Counted from the first letter of the stretch, positions 25,233 through 34,660 are shown. The stretch is 64,000 nucleotides of DNA from UBA5399 sp964464145 (GCA_964464145.1 CAYXFB010000004.1:1-64000), one strand, 5' to 3'. The notes: generated by a model not told the origin, from the letters alone. A program made the numbers and translations.

Positions 25233-26375
25233 TTATGCTTTGAGGTACTGGTCCACATTGTCCTTTGTTACAAGAACGAAGGGTATGTCGGGATACTTTT
25301 CGAAGCCTTCGCCCGCTACCACATTGGCTATTATGTTTATGCCTGCCGTAACCTGGCCAACGCCGTCCTGAAGCACTGTTGCGCCCAGCTCGCCCGCTTT
25401 AACCATCTGCAGCGGATTTTCGTTTCCGTCAACGCCTATGCAGATTATGTCTGTGCGTCCGGCATCGTTGGCGGCGCGCTGAGAAGCTGAGGACATATCG
25501 TCGTTATCGCATATAACGGCCACCAGCTCTTCGCCGTACTGGCTTATGGAGTCCATCGTGGCGTTTGCGGCTTTATCGCCAGACCACTGCGTATCGAACT
25601 CGCCAACCATCTCAAACTGCGGGTTTTTGCTCATTATGTTCATGATGCCTTCGCCGCGCTGTATCTGTGCGGAGTTGCCTATTATGCCCTGGCAGTGTAT
25701 GTATTTGCCGCCATCCGGCACGTTGTCCACTACCCACTGACCCATGAGCTCGCCCGCGAATACATCGTCTGAACCGCAGTATGCTATTGCGCGGTCATCC
25801 GTGCTTGTGGTCTTGGAGTTTACAACTATAACGTTTACGCCTGCGTCCGCCAGCTTTGTAACGGCGGGATCGGAAGCCTCGGCCTCGGCGGGCAGTATTA
25901 TGGCGAAGTCAACCGCCTTTGTGAGGCACTCGTCTGCGCGGTCTATCTGCTTGTTGGGGTCTGTTTCTCCGTCCATTATGCCTGTCCACTCGTCTATAAC
26001 GCCATCGGCAACCATCTTGTCAAGCGCTATTGTGGCTGCGTCGTTTATGGGAGCGTGGAAAGGATCGGTTATATTTTTGGAGATATAACCAACTATAACT
26101 TTTCCGTCTCCGTTCACGTCGGCTACAACATCTGTAGCAGCGGCAGCGGACTCAGCCGGAGCGGCAGCGGATTCCGCGGGTGCAGATTCAGCCGGAGCGG
26201 CAGCAGATTCCGCGGGTGCGGATTCAGCCGGAGCGGCAGCAGATTCTGCGGGTGCAGATTCAGCCGGAGCGGCGGATTCTGAGGCGGCTGGCGCCGGAGT
26301 TGAGCAAGCGGCCATGCCAATGGCCAGACAAGCTACAACCATAACGATCGTTAGAGTTTTGAGCATTTTTTTCAT
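25233..26375 (-). CDS. Sugar ABC transporter substrate-binding lipoprotein (ribose/galactose type)
   Basis: A 380-residue lipoprotein of the periplasmic-binding-protein class I family. A signal peptide ends in lipobox MAAC (Cys24). Next is a low-complexity Ala/Pro/Glu/Ser spacer (about 25-82) made of tandem 12-residue repeats, then the two-lobed binding fold with GYISKNITDPFHAPIND, DPNKQIDRADECL, AIILPAEA, YCGSDDVFAGE and ICIGVDGNE. The ligand is likely a monosaccharide. It is the last gene of the transporter operon, 106 bases after the permease. A hairpin at 26400-26419 lies in that gap and may tune its expression relative to the permease. Confidence 0.92.
   Translation of the reverse strand: MKKMLKTLTIVMVVACLAIGMAACSTPAPAASESAAPAESAPAESAAAPAESAPAESAAAPAESAPAESAAAPAESAAAATDVVADVNGDGKVIVGYISKNITDPFHAPINDAATIALDKMVADGVIDEWTGIMDGETDPNKQIDRADECLTKAVDFAIILPAEAEASDPAVTKLADAGVNVIVVNSKTTSTDDRAIAYCGSDDVFAGELMGQWVVDNVPDGGKYIHCQGIIGNSAQIQRGEGIMNIMSKNPQFEMVGEFDTQWSGDKAANATMDSISQYGEELVAVICDNDDMSSASQRAANDAGRTDIICIGVDGNENPLQMVKAGELGATVLQDGVGQVTAGINIIANVVAGEGFEKYPDIPFVLVTKDNVDQYLKA
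26154..26281. repeat. 36-bp tandem repeat encoding the lipoprotein spacer
   Basis: Three nearly identical 36-base units start at 26154, 26190 and 26226 (each beginning AGCCGGAGCGGCAGC), with a partial fourth from 26262. They encode the Ala/Pro/Glu/Ser spacer of the binding protein in frame, so copy-number change would alter spacer length without a frameshift. Confidence 0.9.
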
Positions 26376-26481
26376 ATTCTTTTCCTCCTGTTTTTTGTAA
26401 CGGTAGTTTTTTTCACCGTATTGATTTATGTAAAATTTTCACGCTGCATTTGTTGCCTCGGAAAAGTTTTACCGTTTTGAT

Positions 26482-27456
26482 CTATCTGTTCTTCTTGTTC
26501 ATCACCATATCCAGCAGCACCGTGCCTATTATAACCACGCCCTTTATCATGGATTGATAATACGAGGACACGCCTATGAGATTCATGCCGTTGTATATGA
26601 AGCCTATTATGAATATGCCCATAATTACGCCCGGTATGGTGGCAATACCTCCGGCGAAGGAGGTGCCGCCAATTACGCAGGCGGCAACGGCGTCCGTTTC
26701 ATAGCCCACGCCAATGTTGGACTGCGCGGAGCCCGTTTTGGCGGTGAATATTATGGCGGATATACCGGCCAAAAGACCGCTCACCGTGTATACGCCCGTC
26801 TTTGTCCAAAATTCGCTTACGCCCGAGGCTATGGCCGCGTTCACATTGCCGCCCACCGCGAATATGTAGCGTCCGAATTTCGTCCAGTGCAGCAGCAGGT
26901 ACATGAGCACGCATACCACTATGAGAATTATTATGGGCAGCGGTATAGACAGGAACTGGTTTGAGTATATTCCCTTGAACTCCGGGTTTGTTATGGAGAT
27001 CGCCTTACCGTTACTTATTACCTGCGAAAGCCCGCGAATTATGAGCTGCGTTGAAAGCGTTACAACGAAGGGGAACATATTGAACTTGGCAATGAGAAGC
27101 CCGTTCAAAAAGCCGAAACCCGTCGTTACCAGCAGCGCCACGAAGCAGGCCAGACCCACGTTCATACCCATGTTGGTTATGAGCTGGCCAAGCACACAGC
27201 TTGCAAGCGCCAGCTGTGCGCCCACGGAGAGGTCTATTCCGCCCGTGGTTATGGCGAGGCACATGCCGAAGGCTATCATGCCGTTTATGGTGACCTGCGT
27301 GGCCACGTTTATGAAGTTGCTCTGGGTGCGGAAGGCGGGCTCCACGATGGATATCACCACCATCATAAAAATCAGTATAACGCCTATGCCGTACTTACCC
27401 ATAAACATGCGTATTTCGTCTTTTCTGTTTATATCCAGTGTCATCCTTTTATTCAT
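26482..27456 (-). CDS. Sugar ABC transporter permease (RbsC type)
   Basis: A 324-residue integral membrane protein with about eight to ten hydrophobic segments. Family motifs include the ITTGGIDLSVGAQLALAS segment and GGTSFAGGIATIPG near the C-terminus. It forms the channel for the ribose-type importer with the adjacent double ATPase and binding lipoprotein. The start is preceded by GGGGAGGG. Sixteen bases separate it from the ATPase gene. Confidence 0.93.
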   Translation of the reverse strand: MNKRMTLDINRKDEIRMFMGKYGIGVILIFMMVVISIVEPAFRTQSNFINVATQVTINGMIAFGMCLAITTGGIDLSVGAQLALASCVLGQLITNMGMNVGLACFVALLVTTGFGFLNGLLIAKFNMFPFVVTLSTQLIIRGLSQVISNGKAISITNPEFKGIYSNQFLSIPLPIIILIVVCVLMYLLLHWTKFGRYIFAVGGNVNAAIASGVSEFWTKTGVYTVSGLLAGISAIIFTAKTGSAQSNIGVGYETDAVAACVIGGTSFAGGIATIPGVIMGIFIIGFIYNGMNLIGVSSYYQSMIKGVVIIGTVLLDMVMNKKNR

Positions 27457-27471
27457 ATCTATTTCCCTCCC

Positions 27472-28998
27472 CTATTGTTTTCCGCCGAATTCCATTGCCA
27501 AAATGGTTTCCTGCGTCGCGTTTCCACTTAGTATTTCCTTGCGGGCTATCTCGCCGTTTATGGTGCCCTCGTGGTACACCAGCACCCTGTCGCTCATGCC
27601 CATTACCTCGGGCAGCTCGGAGGAGATCATTATAACGGCCATTCCCCTGCTGGCGAATTCGCACATAAGCGCGTGTATCTCCGACTTCGCGCCCACATCC
27701 ACGCCGCGCGTGGGCTCATCCAGTATGAGCAGCTTGGGGTGCTCCATCATCCACTTGGCAAGCACCACCTTTTGCTGGTTTCCGCCCGATAGCGAAAAAC
27801 CGGTATGCTCTATGCTGGCCGCCTTTACGCGCAGCATCTCGGCATATTCGTTGCACTCTTTTTTCTCGCGCTTCTGATTCAGCAGCACGCTTTTTTGCCG
27901 TTCGGGAAGGTTGGGCAGAGAAATATTTTCCCTTATCGATCTAAACAGACACAAGCCGTAGCTCTTTCTGTCCTCATTCACCATACCTATCTTCTTTTTT
28001 ATGGCCGCGCGCGGATTTTTATTTTTTATCTCTTTTCCGTCAAGGTACATCTTGCCGGATTCCAGCGGATCCATTCCGAATATGGCGCGCATCGTCTCGC
28101 TTCTGCCCGAACCCACAAGACCCGCAATGCCCAGTATCTCGCCCTGGCGCACCTCGAAGCTTATATCGCGAAAACCTTTTCCACACAGCTTATCCGCCTT
28201 GAAAACCACATCGCCTATGTTGCAATCCACCTTGGGGAAAACATTTTCCACCTTGCGCCCCACCATGAGCGGTATGAGCTCCTCGCGCGTCACGTCCTTT
28301 AGCTCGCGCGTGTCCACGTAGGTACCGTCCCTGAAAATTGACACCCTGTCGCAAATGGCGAATATTTCGTCCATCCTGTGCGAAATATATATTATTGCCA
28401 CGCCCTTCTTTTGCAGATCGCGTATAACGCGGAACAGATTTTCCGTCTCTTCACTATCAAGCGAAGAGGTGGGCTCGTCCATTATTATCATTTGCGCGTC
28501 GCAGGAGACCGCCTTCACTATCTCCACCATCTGCATTTGCGCCAGCGTAAGCTCCTTCATGAGCGTTTTGGCGGGAAAGGGAAAACCGAACTTTTCCAGT
28601 ATCTCCTGCGCCCGCTGGTTTTGCTTTTTCTTGTTGAGGAAAAATCCGGCTACGGCATCCTCACGCTTCAAAAATATGCTGTCCGCAATGGAGAGGTGCG
28701 GCTCCGGGTTGAGCTCTTGGTGTATCATGGATATGCCCTGGTGAATGGCCTCAACCGGCCCCTTCGCGCTGTACGGCTTACCCTTGAATTTCATGCTGCC
28801 CTGATCCGGCTTGTATAGGCCTATAACGATCTTCATGAGCGTGGATTTGCCCGCGCCGTTTTCTCCCAGCAGCGCGTGCACCTCGCCCGGCCTGATTTTC
28901 AGCTGCACATCAGACAGCGCCTGAGTTCCGCCGAAGGCTTTATATATGCCCTCGCACTCGAAAATGTACTCATTGCTTTGCTGACTTTCCTGTTTCAA
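27472..28998 (-). CDS. Sugar ABC transporter ATP-binding protein (RbsA/MglA type)
   Basis: A 508-residue protein with two fused ABC ATPase domains, energising the importer. Domain 1 (about 10-250) has Walker A GENGAGKST and Walker B MIIMDEPTSSLD, with a degenerate signature around LTLAQMQM. Domain 2 (about 265-505) has a divergent Walker A (GLVGSGRSE), signature LSGGNQQKV and Walker B LLILDEPTRGVD. This asymmetry is normal for the RbsA family. The start is TTG 28998, set by GGGAGG eight bases upstream; no ATG fits. Confidence 0.94.
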   Translation of the reverse strand: MKQESQQSNEYIFECEGIYKAFGGTQALSDVQLKIRPGEVHALLGENGAGKSTLMKIVIGLYKPDQGSMKFKGKPYSAKGPVEAIHQGISMIHQELNPEPHLSIADSIFLKREDAVAGFFLNKKKQNQRAQEILEKFGFPFPAKTLMKELTLAQMQMVEIVKAVSCDAQMIIMDEPTSSLDSEETENLFRVIRDLQKKGVAIIYISHRMDEIFAICDRVSIFRDGTYVDTRELKDVTREELIPLMVGRKVENVFPKVDCNIGDVVFKADKLCGKGFRDISFEVRQGEILGIAGLVGSGRSETMRAIFGMDPLESGKMYLDGKEIKNKNPRAAIKKKIGMVNEDRKSYGLCLFRSIRENISLPNLPERQKSVLLNQKREKKECNEYAEMLRVKAASIEHTGFSLSGGNQQKVVLAKWMMEHPKLLILDEPTRGVDVGAKSEIHALMCEFASRGMAVIMISSELPEVMGMSDRVLVYHEGTINGEIARKEILSGNATQETILAMEFGGKQ

Positions 28999-29025
28999 AA
29001 CTTTCGCCTCCCAACATTTTTTTCT

Positions 29026-30537
29026 TCATGCCTTTTGGTTTCTGCCCATCAAAGTCACTTGCATTAACACTTCTTTACTTGCCTTGTATATATTTTTGTA
29101 AAGCTTATAATATTCTTTGTAAATTTCGTGGTTGGCCATATTGGGCTCTGTTATGCGCTCTTCATACTGCACAAGCTCTGCGCAGGCCGCGCTCACGCTC
29201 TCATATATTCCCGCGCCCACGGCGGCCGCTATTGCTGCGCCATAGGCGGCCTGCTCGCTCGTTTTGGATATTTTCAGCGGCATGCCGTATATGTCTGATT
29301 GTATTTGCAGCCAGGGCGCGCTCTTGGCTCCCCCGCCCGAGGCGACCATGTATTGCGGCGAAAGCCCCAGACCGGAGCACACCTCTATGCACTGCATGAG
29401 CGAATAGGCCACGCCCTCCATTACCGCCCGCGTAAACTCGGCACGGCCGGTGTTTATGTTCACACCCACAAACTCACCGCTTATGTTGGGCTCCAGATGC
29501 GGGGTGCGCTCTCCGTTCAGATAAGGCAGGTATATGAGCCCGCCGCTGCCGGGCGGCACTGCCGCCACCATATCGTTTATCTGCGCGTAGTCGCTCTGGG
29601 CAAGCAGCCTGTTGCACCATTTCAGCGACAGACCCGCGCTCATCACCGCGCCCATAGTCACCCAGCGGCCGCGTTCGTAGCCGCATATGGTGTTTGTACT
29701 AAGCTTCGGATTTTCCACCGGCGCATCGCACTGGAAAGAGACCTGACCGCTTGAGCCTATGTTTACCGACACGCCGCCCACGGCCGTTATGCCGTTGCCC
29801 ATGCCCTGCATTATCTGGTCGCCGCCGCCCGCCACCACCGCCGTGCCCGCGCGTAGGCCGGTCTGCTCCGCCGCTTCCCCGCACACGCTGCCCGCCCGCG
29901 CGCAGGTCTCGTAGCAGCTTGGGAAGAGCGCCTTAGGTACGTCCACACTCTCTAGTATCTCGCCAGACCAGCGGTAGCTTTTTATATCGTAGGCCAGCGT
30001 GGCCGAGGAATCCGAAAAATCCGAGGATATCTCGCCGCTCAGCTTGAATTTCAAATAATCCTTGGGCAGCATTACGTGCGCTATTCTTTCGTAGTTGGCC
30101 GGCTCGTTGTCCCTCACCCACAGCAGCGAAGGCAGCAAAAAGCCTGTATATATGGGGTTCATTACCAGCTTGGCGGCGCGCTGCGCGCCAAGGCGTTCCT
30201 TCATCCACGCAACCTGAGCAGAGCTTCGCGCGTCGCAGTGCAGTATGGCCGGGCGCACGGATTTGAACTCTTTGTCCAGCATAACAGCGCCGTGCATTTG
30301 GCCGGAAAAGCTTACGGCGGCGATATCCTTTGCGTCTATGCCGCTCTTCGCTATGGCTTCTTTCGCCGTTTCGCGGCAGGCCTCCCACCAAACCTCGGGC
30401 TGCTGCTCCGCGTAGCCGTTTATGGGCGAATCGAACTGATAATCCCGCGCGCTCAGTGCGCACACATTGCCCGCTTCGTTCATTATCAAAGTTTTTAAGC
30501 TGGAGGTTCCCAGATCTATTCCCATCAAGAATGCCAT
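29026..30537 (-). CDS. FGGY-family carbohydrate kinase (xylulokinase-like)
   Basis: A 503-residue sugar kinase with the actin-like two-domain fold. Seen: GIDLGTSSLKTLI (phosphate 1 motif), SFSGQMHGAVML, the active-site region GGGDQIMQGMGNG, and the C-terminal ASGGGAKSAPWLQIQSDIYG motif. These resemble xylulokinase most, but FGGY specificity changes easily and a ketose other than xylulose is possible. It lies between the transporter genes and an ADP-dependent kinase, so it probably phosphorylates the imported sugar or its isomer. GGAG precedes the ATG. Confidence 0.88.
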   Translation of the reverse strand: MAFLMGIDLGTSSLKTLIMNEAGNVCALSARDYQFDSPINGYAEQQPEVWWEACRETAKEAIAKSGIDAKDIAAVSFSGQMHGAVMLDKEFKSVRPAILHCDARSSAQVAWMKERLGAQRAAKLVMNPIYTGFLLPSLLWVRDNEPANYERIAHVMLPKDYLKFKLSGEISSDFSDSSATLAYDIKSYRWSGEILESVDVPKALFPSCYETCARAGSVCGEAAEQTGLRAGTAVVAGGGDQIMQGMGNGITAVGGVSVNIGSSGQVSFQCDAPVENPKLSTNTICGYERGRWVTMGAVMSAGLSLKWCNRLLAQSDYAQINDMVAAVPPGSGGLIYLPYLNGERTPHLEPNISGEFVGVNINTGRAEFTRAVMEGVAYSLMQCIEVCSGLGLSPQYMVASGGGAKSAPWLQIQSDIYGMPLKISKTSEQAAYGAAIAAAVGAGIYESVSAACAELVQYEERITEPNMANHEIYKEYYKLYKNIYKASKEVLMQVTLMGRNQKA

Positions 30538-30549
30538 TGCGCCGTACTC

Positions 30550-31866
30550 CTATTTCACAAAGCAGGTGTGCATGCCCGCCACGAAAGTATCACCCAGGCC
30601 TATCGTATACTTTGGCCGTTCCATGTAGCGCGAGGGTACGCAGCAAGCGCAGCGCTCCACATTCAGTTCGCTCAAGCCGTTTGCGAAGGCCAGTCCCCTT
30701 TCGCTAAGCGGCAGCGCCAGCGTTGCTTTGCAATCCTCCTGTGTGCCGTAGCGGCCAATGCGCGCCCGCGTGCCGGACATCAGATTGCCCATAGTGAGGC
30801 CTTTTTCTATGTCTATATCAGGCGCCTCGCCGTAATAAAGCGCGTAATCCTTTGTGTGCAGCACTATGCCGCGAATGCCGTATTTGCGCAACACGCGCTC
30901 CAGTGCCGAAAGCACCTCGGCCGGGCGCTGCGTATCAAGAGCTATGCCCTCTTCGCTCATTTTGGCTATGAGCTCCTCCTCGTTCATGCCGCAAATATCG
31001 GCAAGCGGGCAAAGCGTTTGCTCCGCTATTGCCTCCACCTTTTTATTTATGTAATATGCGCCCTCAAAGTATATTTTGAAATCCTTATCCGCCGCGCGCA
31101 TGGCCGCTATGTGCGTTGCCAGCTCCGCGCCGCGCTCGCGCATCGTGTCCTCATCGATTATGGCGTCAAAGCCGGACACCAGATAGGCGAACATTTCAGA
31201 GGCGTGGGTTTCCCAATAGCTTCTGAACCGCCTCGTTATGGGTACTATTTTCTGAACCTTGTCATAGGGCAGTATAAGACGGTTAGAAAGCGGTATCTCG
31301 TATTCCCTGCCACCTATTTTTATAATGTCGCCCTTGGCGAATTGCAGTATAAAATGATATATGGGCGGTTCTTTTGACGCGCCTTCCAGTATGGGCTGCA
31401 TGCCCCGCTCGCCTATCACCGTGACGCCGGGATTGTTCATTAGCCCGCACACCGCTTCGCTTTCGTCGGTTATGTGCACGTTCACCGGAAAGCCCAGCGT
31501 GGAGAGCGCCGTCGCGCCCTGCGCACAGGTTCCCCCCAGGGACGATTCCGCCTCAAACCTGCTTTGCAGCTCATCGCACACGCTAAGATCGGTTATATCA
31601 AAAGCGCCGCCCAGCCCCTTTATGGCGTAGGCGCTTGTGATGCGCGCAAAATCCTCCATGGAATCTATCGTTTCGCCCGGCTGCGCGCTGGGTTCACAGC
31701 GCAGATATTCCGATAGTATATCGTTGTATGCCGCCGCGTCCCAAACTAGCACAACATCGTAATTACTGGTATATCCAAGCACAATATGCTTTCCAGAGCC
31801 TTTTAGACGAGCTATATCCGCGGGGATACCTGAAAGATATTCGTCATATTTGTCCACATATCCCAT
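30550..31866 (-). CDS. ADP-dependent phosphofructokinase/glucokinase family protein
   Basis: A 438-residue protein of the ADP-dependent sugar kinase family, best known from Archaea and using ADP as phosphoryl donor. It belongs to the ribokinase superfamily. The catalytic GxGD lies at the C-terminus (GLGDTFVAG), with a GGTCAQGATALSTLG segment in the sugar-binding part and NNPGVTVIGE beyond it. Whether its sugar is glucose, fructose 6-phosphate or another phosphate is unknown. I chose ATG 31866; GGGAGG lies 14 bases upstream, longer than usual. Twelve bases separate it from the FGGY kinase. Family assignment rests on motifs and overall pattern. Confidence 0.75.
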   Translation of the reverse strand: MGYVDKYDEYLSGIPADIARLKGSGKHIVLGYTSNYDVVLVWDAAAYNDILSEYLRCEPSAQPGETIDSMEDFARITSAYAIKGLGGAFDITDLSVCDELQSRFEAESSLGGTCAQGATALSTLGFPVNVHITDESEAVCGLMNNPGVTVIGERGMQPILEGASKEPPIYHFILQFAKGDIIKIGGREYEIPLSNRLILPYDKVQKIVPITRRFRSYWETHASEMFAYLVSGFDAIIDEDTMRERGAELATHIAAMRAADKDFKIYFEGAYYINKKVEAIAEQTLCPLADICGMNEEELIAKMSEEGIALDTQRPAEVLSALERVLRKYGIRGIVLHTKDYALYYGEAPDIDIEKGLTMGNLMSGTRARIGRYGTQEDCKATLALPLSERGLAFANGLSELNVERCACCVPSRYMERPKYTIGLGDTFVAGMHTCFVK

Positions 31867-32059
31867 AAAGTAATGTTGTTCCTCCCGTTTTTTAGGTTTT
31901 CCGCTTTGTAAAAAAGCCAAAATTTGATAAAAGAATATAACATGCTCAACACCGCGTCTGTCGCAGAACATAGTTTTTCAGTATATTTGTTTCTATATTT
32001 TTTTGTAGTCCGCCAAGTTTGTTTTAAAATATTTAAATGCGGCCGATGCTCATATTTTT

Positions 32060-32116
32060 GGCATATACTCAGGACGAAACGCGGATGTTTTTCGCGCCCG
32101 TCCGTCCGCATATGCC
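32060..32116 (-). other. Long stem-loop between the aldolase and ADP-kinase genes
   Basis: The outer stem GGCATAT / ATATGCC, middle stem GGACG / CGTCC and inner CGCG / CGCG pairs fold a 57-base element in the 263-base gap after the aldolase stop. No T tract follows on the minus strand, so it is not a standard terminator. It may be a processing or stability element within the operon transcript. Confidence 0.4.
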
Positions 32117-32129
32117 TATTATTTAGGTA

Positions 32130-32996
32130 TTAGAGGGAGTAATATTTCATTTTGTCGTCATCGTTGAACAGCTTTATTTTATTGCGAACCACGTCCTTCA
32201 TCACCTTGAGGCTGTCCGGGTAGAGCTCGAACGGCTCGCGCACCTTGGGGTTTTGCAGCGTTTTTCTGAGCTCCTGATACATTGCGTCCTTAGTATCGGA
32301 GGATATGTTTATTTTATTTATGCCGCGCTTAACAGCTTCGCCTATCTCAGAATCCGGGTTTGCGCTGCCGCCGTGCAATACCAGCGGAACGGAAACCACT
32401 TTCTTTATCTCTGTGAGAAGATCAAGCTTGAGCTCCGGTTTGAAGCCGGGCGGGTATATGCCGTGCGCCGTGCCTATGGCTATCGCCAGCGTATCGCAGC
32501 CCGTTTCGGCAACAAATTTGGCCGCGTCGCCGGGGTCGGTATACACTATCTTATCCGTGCCGCCCTCCGTATCGCCCGCGGTTGTGCCTATGGTGCCAAG
32601 CTCTGCCTCAACGGATATGCCGAGGGGGTGCGCCATGTCCACAACCTTCTTTGTGATGGCTATGTTTTCTTCAAAGGGCTTTTCGGACGCGTCTATCATT
32701 ACGGAGGTGAAGCCGTGGCGTATAGCCTCCATTATTTCCTCTATCTTCGCGCCGTGATCAAGATGTATGCACATGGGCACACGCGAATTGTTTGCCATGT
32801 CTATGCACATCTTCATGAAGCTAAAGCCCTGAAAATGCAGCTCCAGCGGATGGATGGATAGTATAACGGGCGCTTTTTCCTCTTCGCAGGTCTCTATAAC
32901 GCCCTTCAATATCTGACCCGTACCTATGTTGAAGGCGGGAACCGCAAAATTTTTCTCATTCGCAACACTAAGCAAATCTTTCATGTTTAATAACAT
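32130..32996 (-). CDS. Class II ketose-bisphosphate aldolase
   Basis: A 288-residue Zn-dependent aldolase of the fructose/tagatose-1,6-bisphosphate group, splitting a ketose bisphosphate into DHAP and an aldehyde. Seen: AFNIGTGQ, the zinc-binding HLDHG, the SVEAELGTIG segment, the IAIGTAHGIY region and VPLVLHGGSANP. Residues separating fructose from tagatose (GatY/KbaY) specificity cannot be read with confidence. First gene of the minus-strand sugar operon. GAGGGG precedes ATG 32996; ATG 32984 is an alternative. Confidence 0.9.
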   Translation of the reverse strand: MLLNMKDLLSVANEKNFAVPAFNIGTGQILKGVIETCEEEKAPVILSIHPLELHFQGFSFMKMCIDMANNSRVPMCIHLDHGAKIEEIMEAIRHGFTSVMIDASEKPFEENIAITKKVVDMAHPLGISVEAELGTIGTTAGDTEGGTDKIVYTDPGDAAKFVAETGCDTLAIAIGTAHGIYPPGFKPELKLDLLTEIKKVVSVPLVLHGGSANPDSEIGEAVKRGINKINISSDTKDAMYQELRKTLQNPKVREPFELYPDSLKVMKDVVRNKIKLFNDDDKMKYYSL

Positions 32997-33047
32997 AACT
33001 TATACCCCTCGAAAATTCTTATTGGTTATTTTTTTCTGTGTGACTAC

Positions 33048-33077
33048 ATATTAACTTATGCATACAAAGAATGTCAA
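33048..33077 (-). promoter_or_regulatory. Promoter of the aldolase-kinase-transporter operon
   Basis: Minus strand: -35 TTGACA (33077-33072), 18-base spacer, -10 TAATAT (33053-33048). The -10 lies 52 bases before the aldolase ATG. Confidence 0.7.
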
Positions 33078-33084
33078 TGCTTTT

Positions 33085-33100
33085 GTGAAATATTTTTTCT
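33085..33100. promoter_or_regulatory. Candidate RpiR operator upstream of the aldolase promoter
   Basis: GTGAAA-TATTT-TTTCT matches the dyad before rpiR with one mismatch in the right half. It lies eight bases upstream of the -35 box, the same geometry as at the rpiR promoter. Confidence 0.5.
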
Positions 33101-33406
33101 TATCGCGTAAAATTCATAAATAATAGCTTTAATTATTACAAAATATGTGATATATTTATTGCGATAACGAAATAATATTTTATTACATATTTATGGGTTT
33201 TATTCCTTTAAATATGCGGAATATGGCAAATGTAATATGCGAAATGACATTTTATGAGCCAATTACGTGCCATAACATACCGAAACGCTCAATGCTTTGC
33301 GCAAAGTTGATTGCATAGTGAATAAAGCGAGAACCAAAAAGCATAAATATCCATTGGTGAGAAATACAAAGATAAAATATTAAAAATATGACACGGAGGT
33401 AAAAAA

Positions 33407-34603
33407 ATGAGCAAGATCAAGCAGGTATTAGGTAAGGGTGAGGGTGTATTTCACCTCGCGCCCACATGGGTCCCCCGCGGCTTCAACGAGCCGGGGCGCA
33501 GGCTAAAGCTTCACCCAGACGATTATTATGCCTTTGGCATGGACAGGGGCGGTATATGCGAGAGGTGGCTGGGCTCGGTAACCGTGGCGCTGAACGGCCC
33601 CAAGACTGGCAAAACGGAGGGCATGAGTTTTGTGGTTGGCGAAGACGCTTCGGAGCGCATACTCTTCAAAGATTGCGTGGAGGAGCTGGGCGCGGAGCTC
33701 ATAGGCAATGAGCTTATGGAAAAATACGGCACATGGCCCACATTCGCCAAGCTATACGATTATGACAAGCCGCTGTTTCATCATCTGCACCTCACCGAGG
33801 AAAAGGCGCAGAAAATAGGTATGCACGGCAAGCCGGAGGCATATTATTTCCCGGTGCAATACAACGCCTCATACCTCGGCCGCTTCCCCCTCACCTACTT
33901 TGGCTTCGACCCCTCCACCACAAAGGAGCAGGTGCGCGACTGCCTATTGAATTACGACAAAAAGGACACGCGCATAACGGAGCTTTCCCGCGCCTATCGC
34001 ATACAGCTTGGCACGGGCTGGTACACCGCCGCCGGCGTGATACACGCGCCCGCCTCCGTGGTGACATTCGAGCCGCAGTGGAACAGCGACGTTAATACTA
34101 TAATGGAAAACGTTACGATGGGCGAGATAAACGGCCACAATATGCTTACAGATTGCCAGCCCGCAGACGAAAAGGACAATATAGACGCGCTGATGAACCA
34201 AATAGACTGGGAGGAAAGCACCCGCCCGGACTATAAGGAAACCTATTTCCGCGCGCCCAAGGAGCTTGCGAAAACGCAGGATGGCTTGACAGAAAAATGG
34301 ATATCCTACGCGAACGATTGGGTGGCGGCCAAGGAGGTCACGGTGGAGCCGGGTGCAAGCGTCACGCTTACGGACGCGGCCTGCTATACCGCGCTGGTGG
34401 TGCAGGGGCACGGCCGCTTTGGCGTGTTCGAGTGCGCCGCGCCGGAGCTGGTTCGTTTCGGCGAGCTTACAGGAGACGAATATTTCGTTTCTGAAAGCGC
34501 GGCGAAAAATGGCATAACCATAAAAAACACAAACAGTTTTGAACCGCTGGTGATACTGCAAAACTTTGCGAACAACAACCAAGAAGTGCCCGCAACGGTA
34601 TAA
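33407..34603 (+). CDS. Mannose-6-phosphate isomerase-like cupin protein
   Basis: A 398-residue protein resembling class I phosphomannose isomerases. Candidate metal ligands lie in LFHHLHLTEE, GKPEAYYFP and AAGVIHAPASVV, spaced as in that family, and a C-terminal region (about 300-398) looks like a second cupin half. It probably isomerises an aldose or aldose phosphate to the ketose form used by the neighbouring kinases and aldolase. The exact substrate is unknown. It is transcribed alone, divergently from the aldolase operon, with ACGGAGG before the ATG. Confidence 0.65.
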   Translation: MSKIKQVLGKGEGVFHLAPTWVPRGFNEPGRRLKLHPDDYYAFGMDRGGICERWLGSVTVALNGPKTGKTEGMSFVVGEDASERILFKDCVEELGAELIGNELMEKYGTWPTFAKLYDYDKPLFHHLHLTEEKAQKIGMHGKPEAYYFPVQYNASYLGRFPLTYFGFDPSTTKEQVRDCLLNYDKKDTRITELSRAYRIQLGTGWYTAAGVIHAPASVVTFEPQWNSDVNTIMENVTMGEINGHNMLTDCQPADEKDNIDALMNQIDWEESTRPDYKETYFRAPKELAKTQDGLTEKWISYANDWVAAKEVTVEPGASVTLTDAACYTALVVQGHGRFGVFECAAPELVRFGELTGDEYFVSESAAKNGITIKNTNSFEPLVILQNFANNNQEVPATV

Positions 34604-34621
34604 TATCTTACAAAAAACCAT

Positions 34622-34660
34622 AAAAATGGACGCACCGCAAGCGCGAAGCGTCCATTTTTT
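34622..34660. terminator. Bidirectional terminator between cupin and pfkB genes
   Basis: AAAAATGGACGC, a 14-base loop and GCGTCCATTTTT. A tracts and T tracts flank both sides, so it can serve both convergent genes. Confidence 0.9.

Larger units (their letters stand above)
32997..33406. other. 410-base divergent regulatory region, aldolase operon / cupin gene
   Basis: No gene is supported. It contains the aldolase promoter (33048-33077), a TGAAA-N5-TTTCT dyad (33085-33100), very AT-rich sequence to about 33240, a CTTTGCGCAAAG palindrome near 33295-33306, and the ribosome site of the plus-strand cupin gene (ACGGAGG). Confidence 0.7.
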
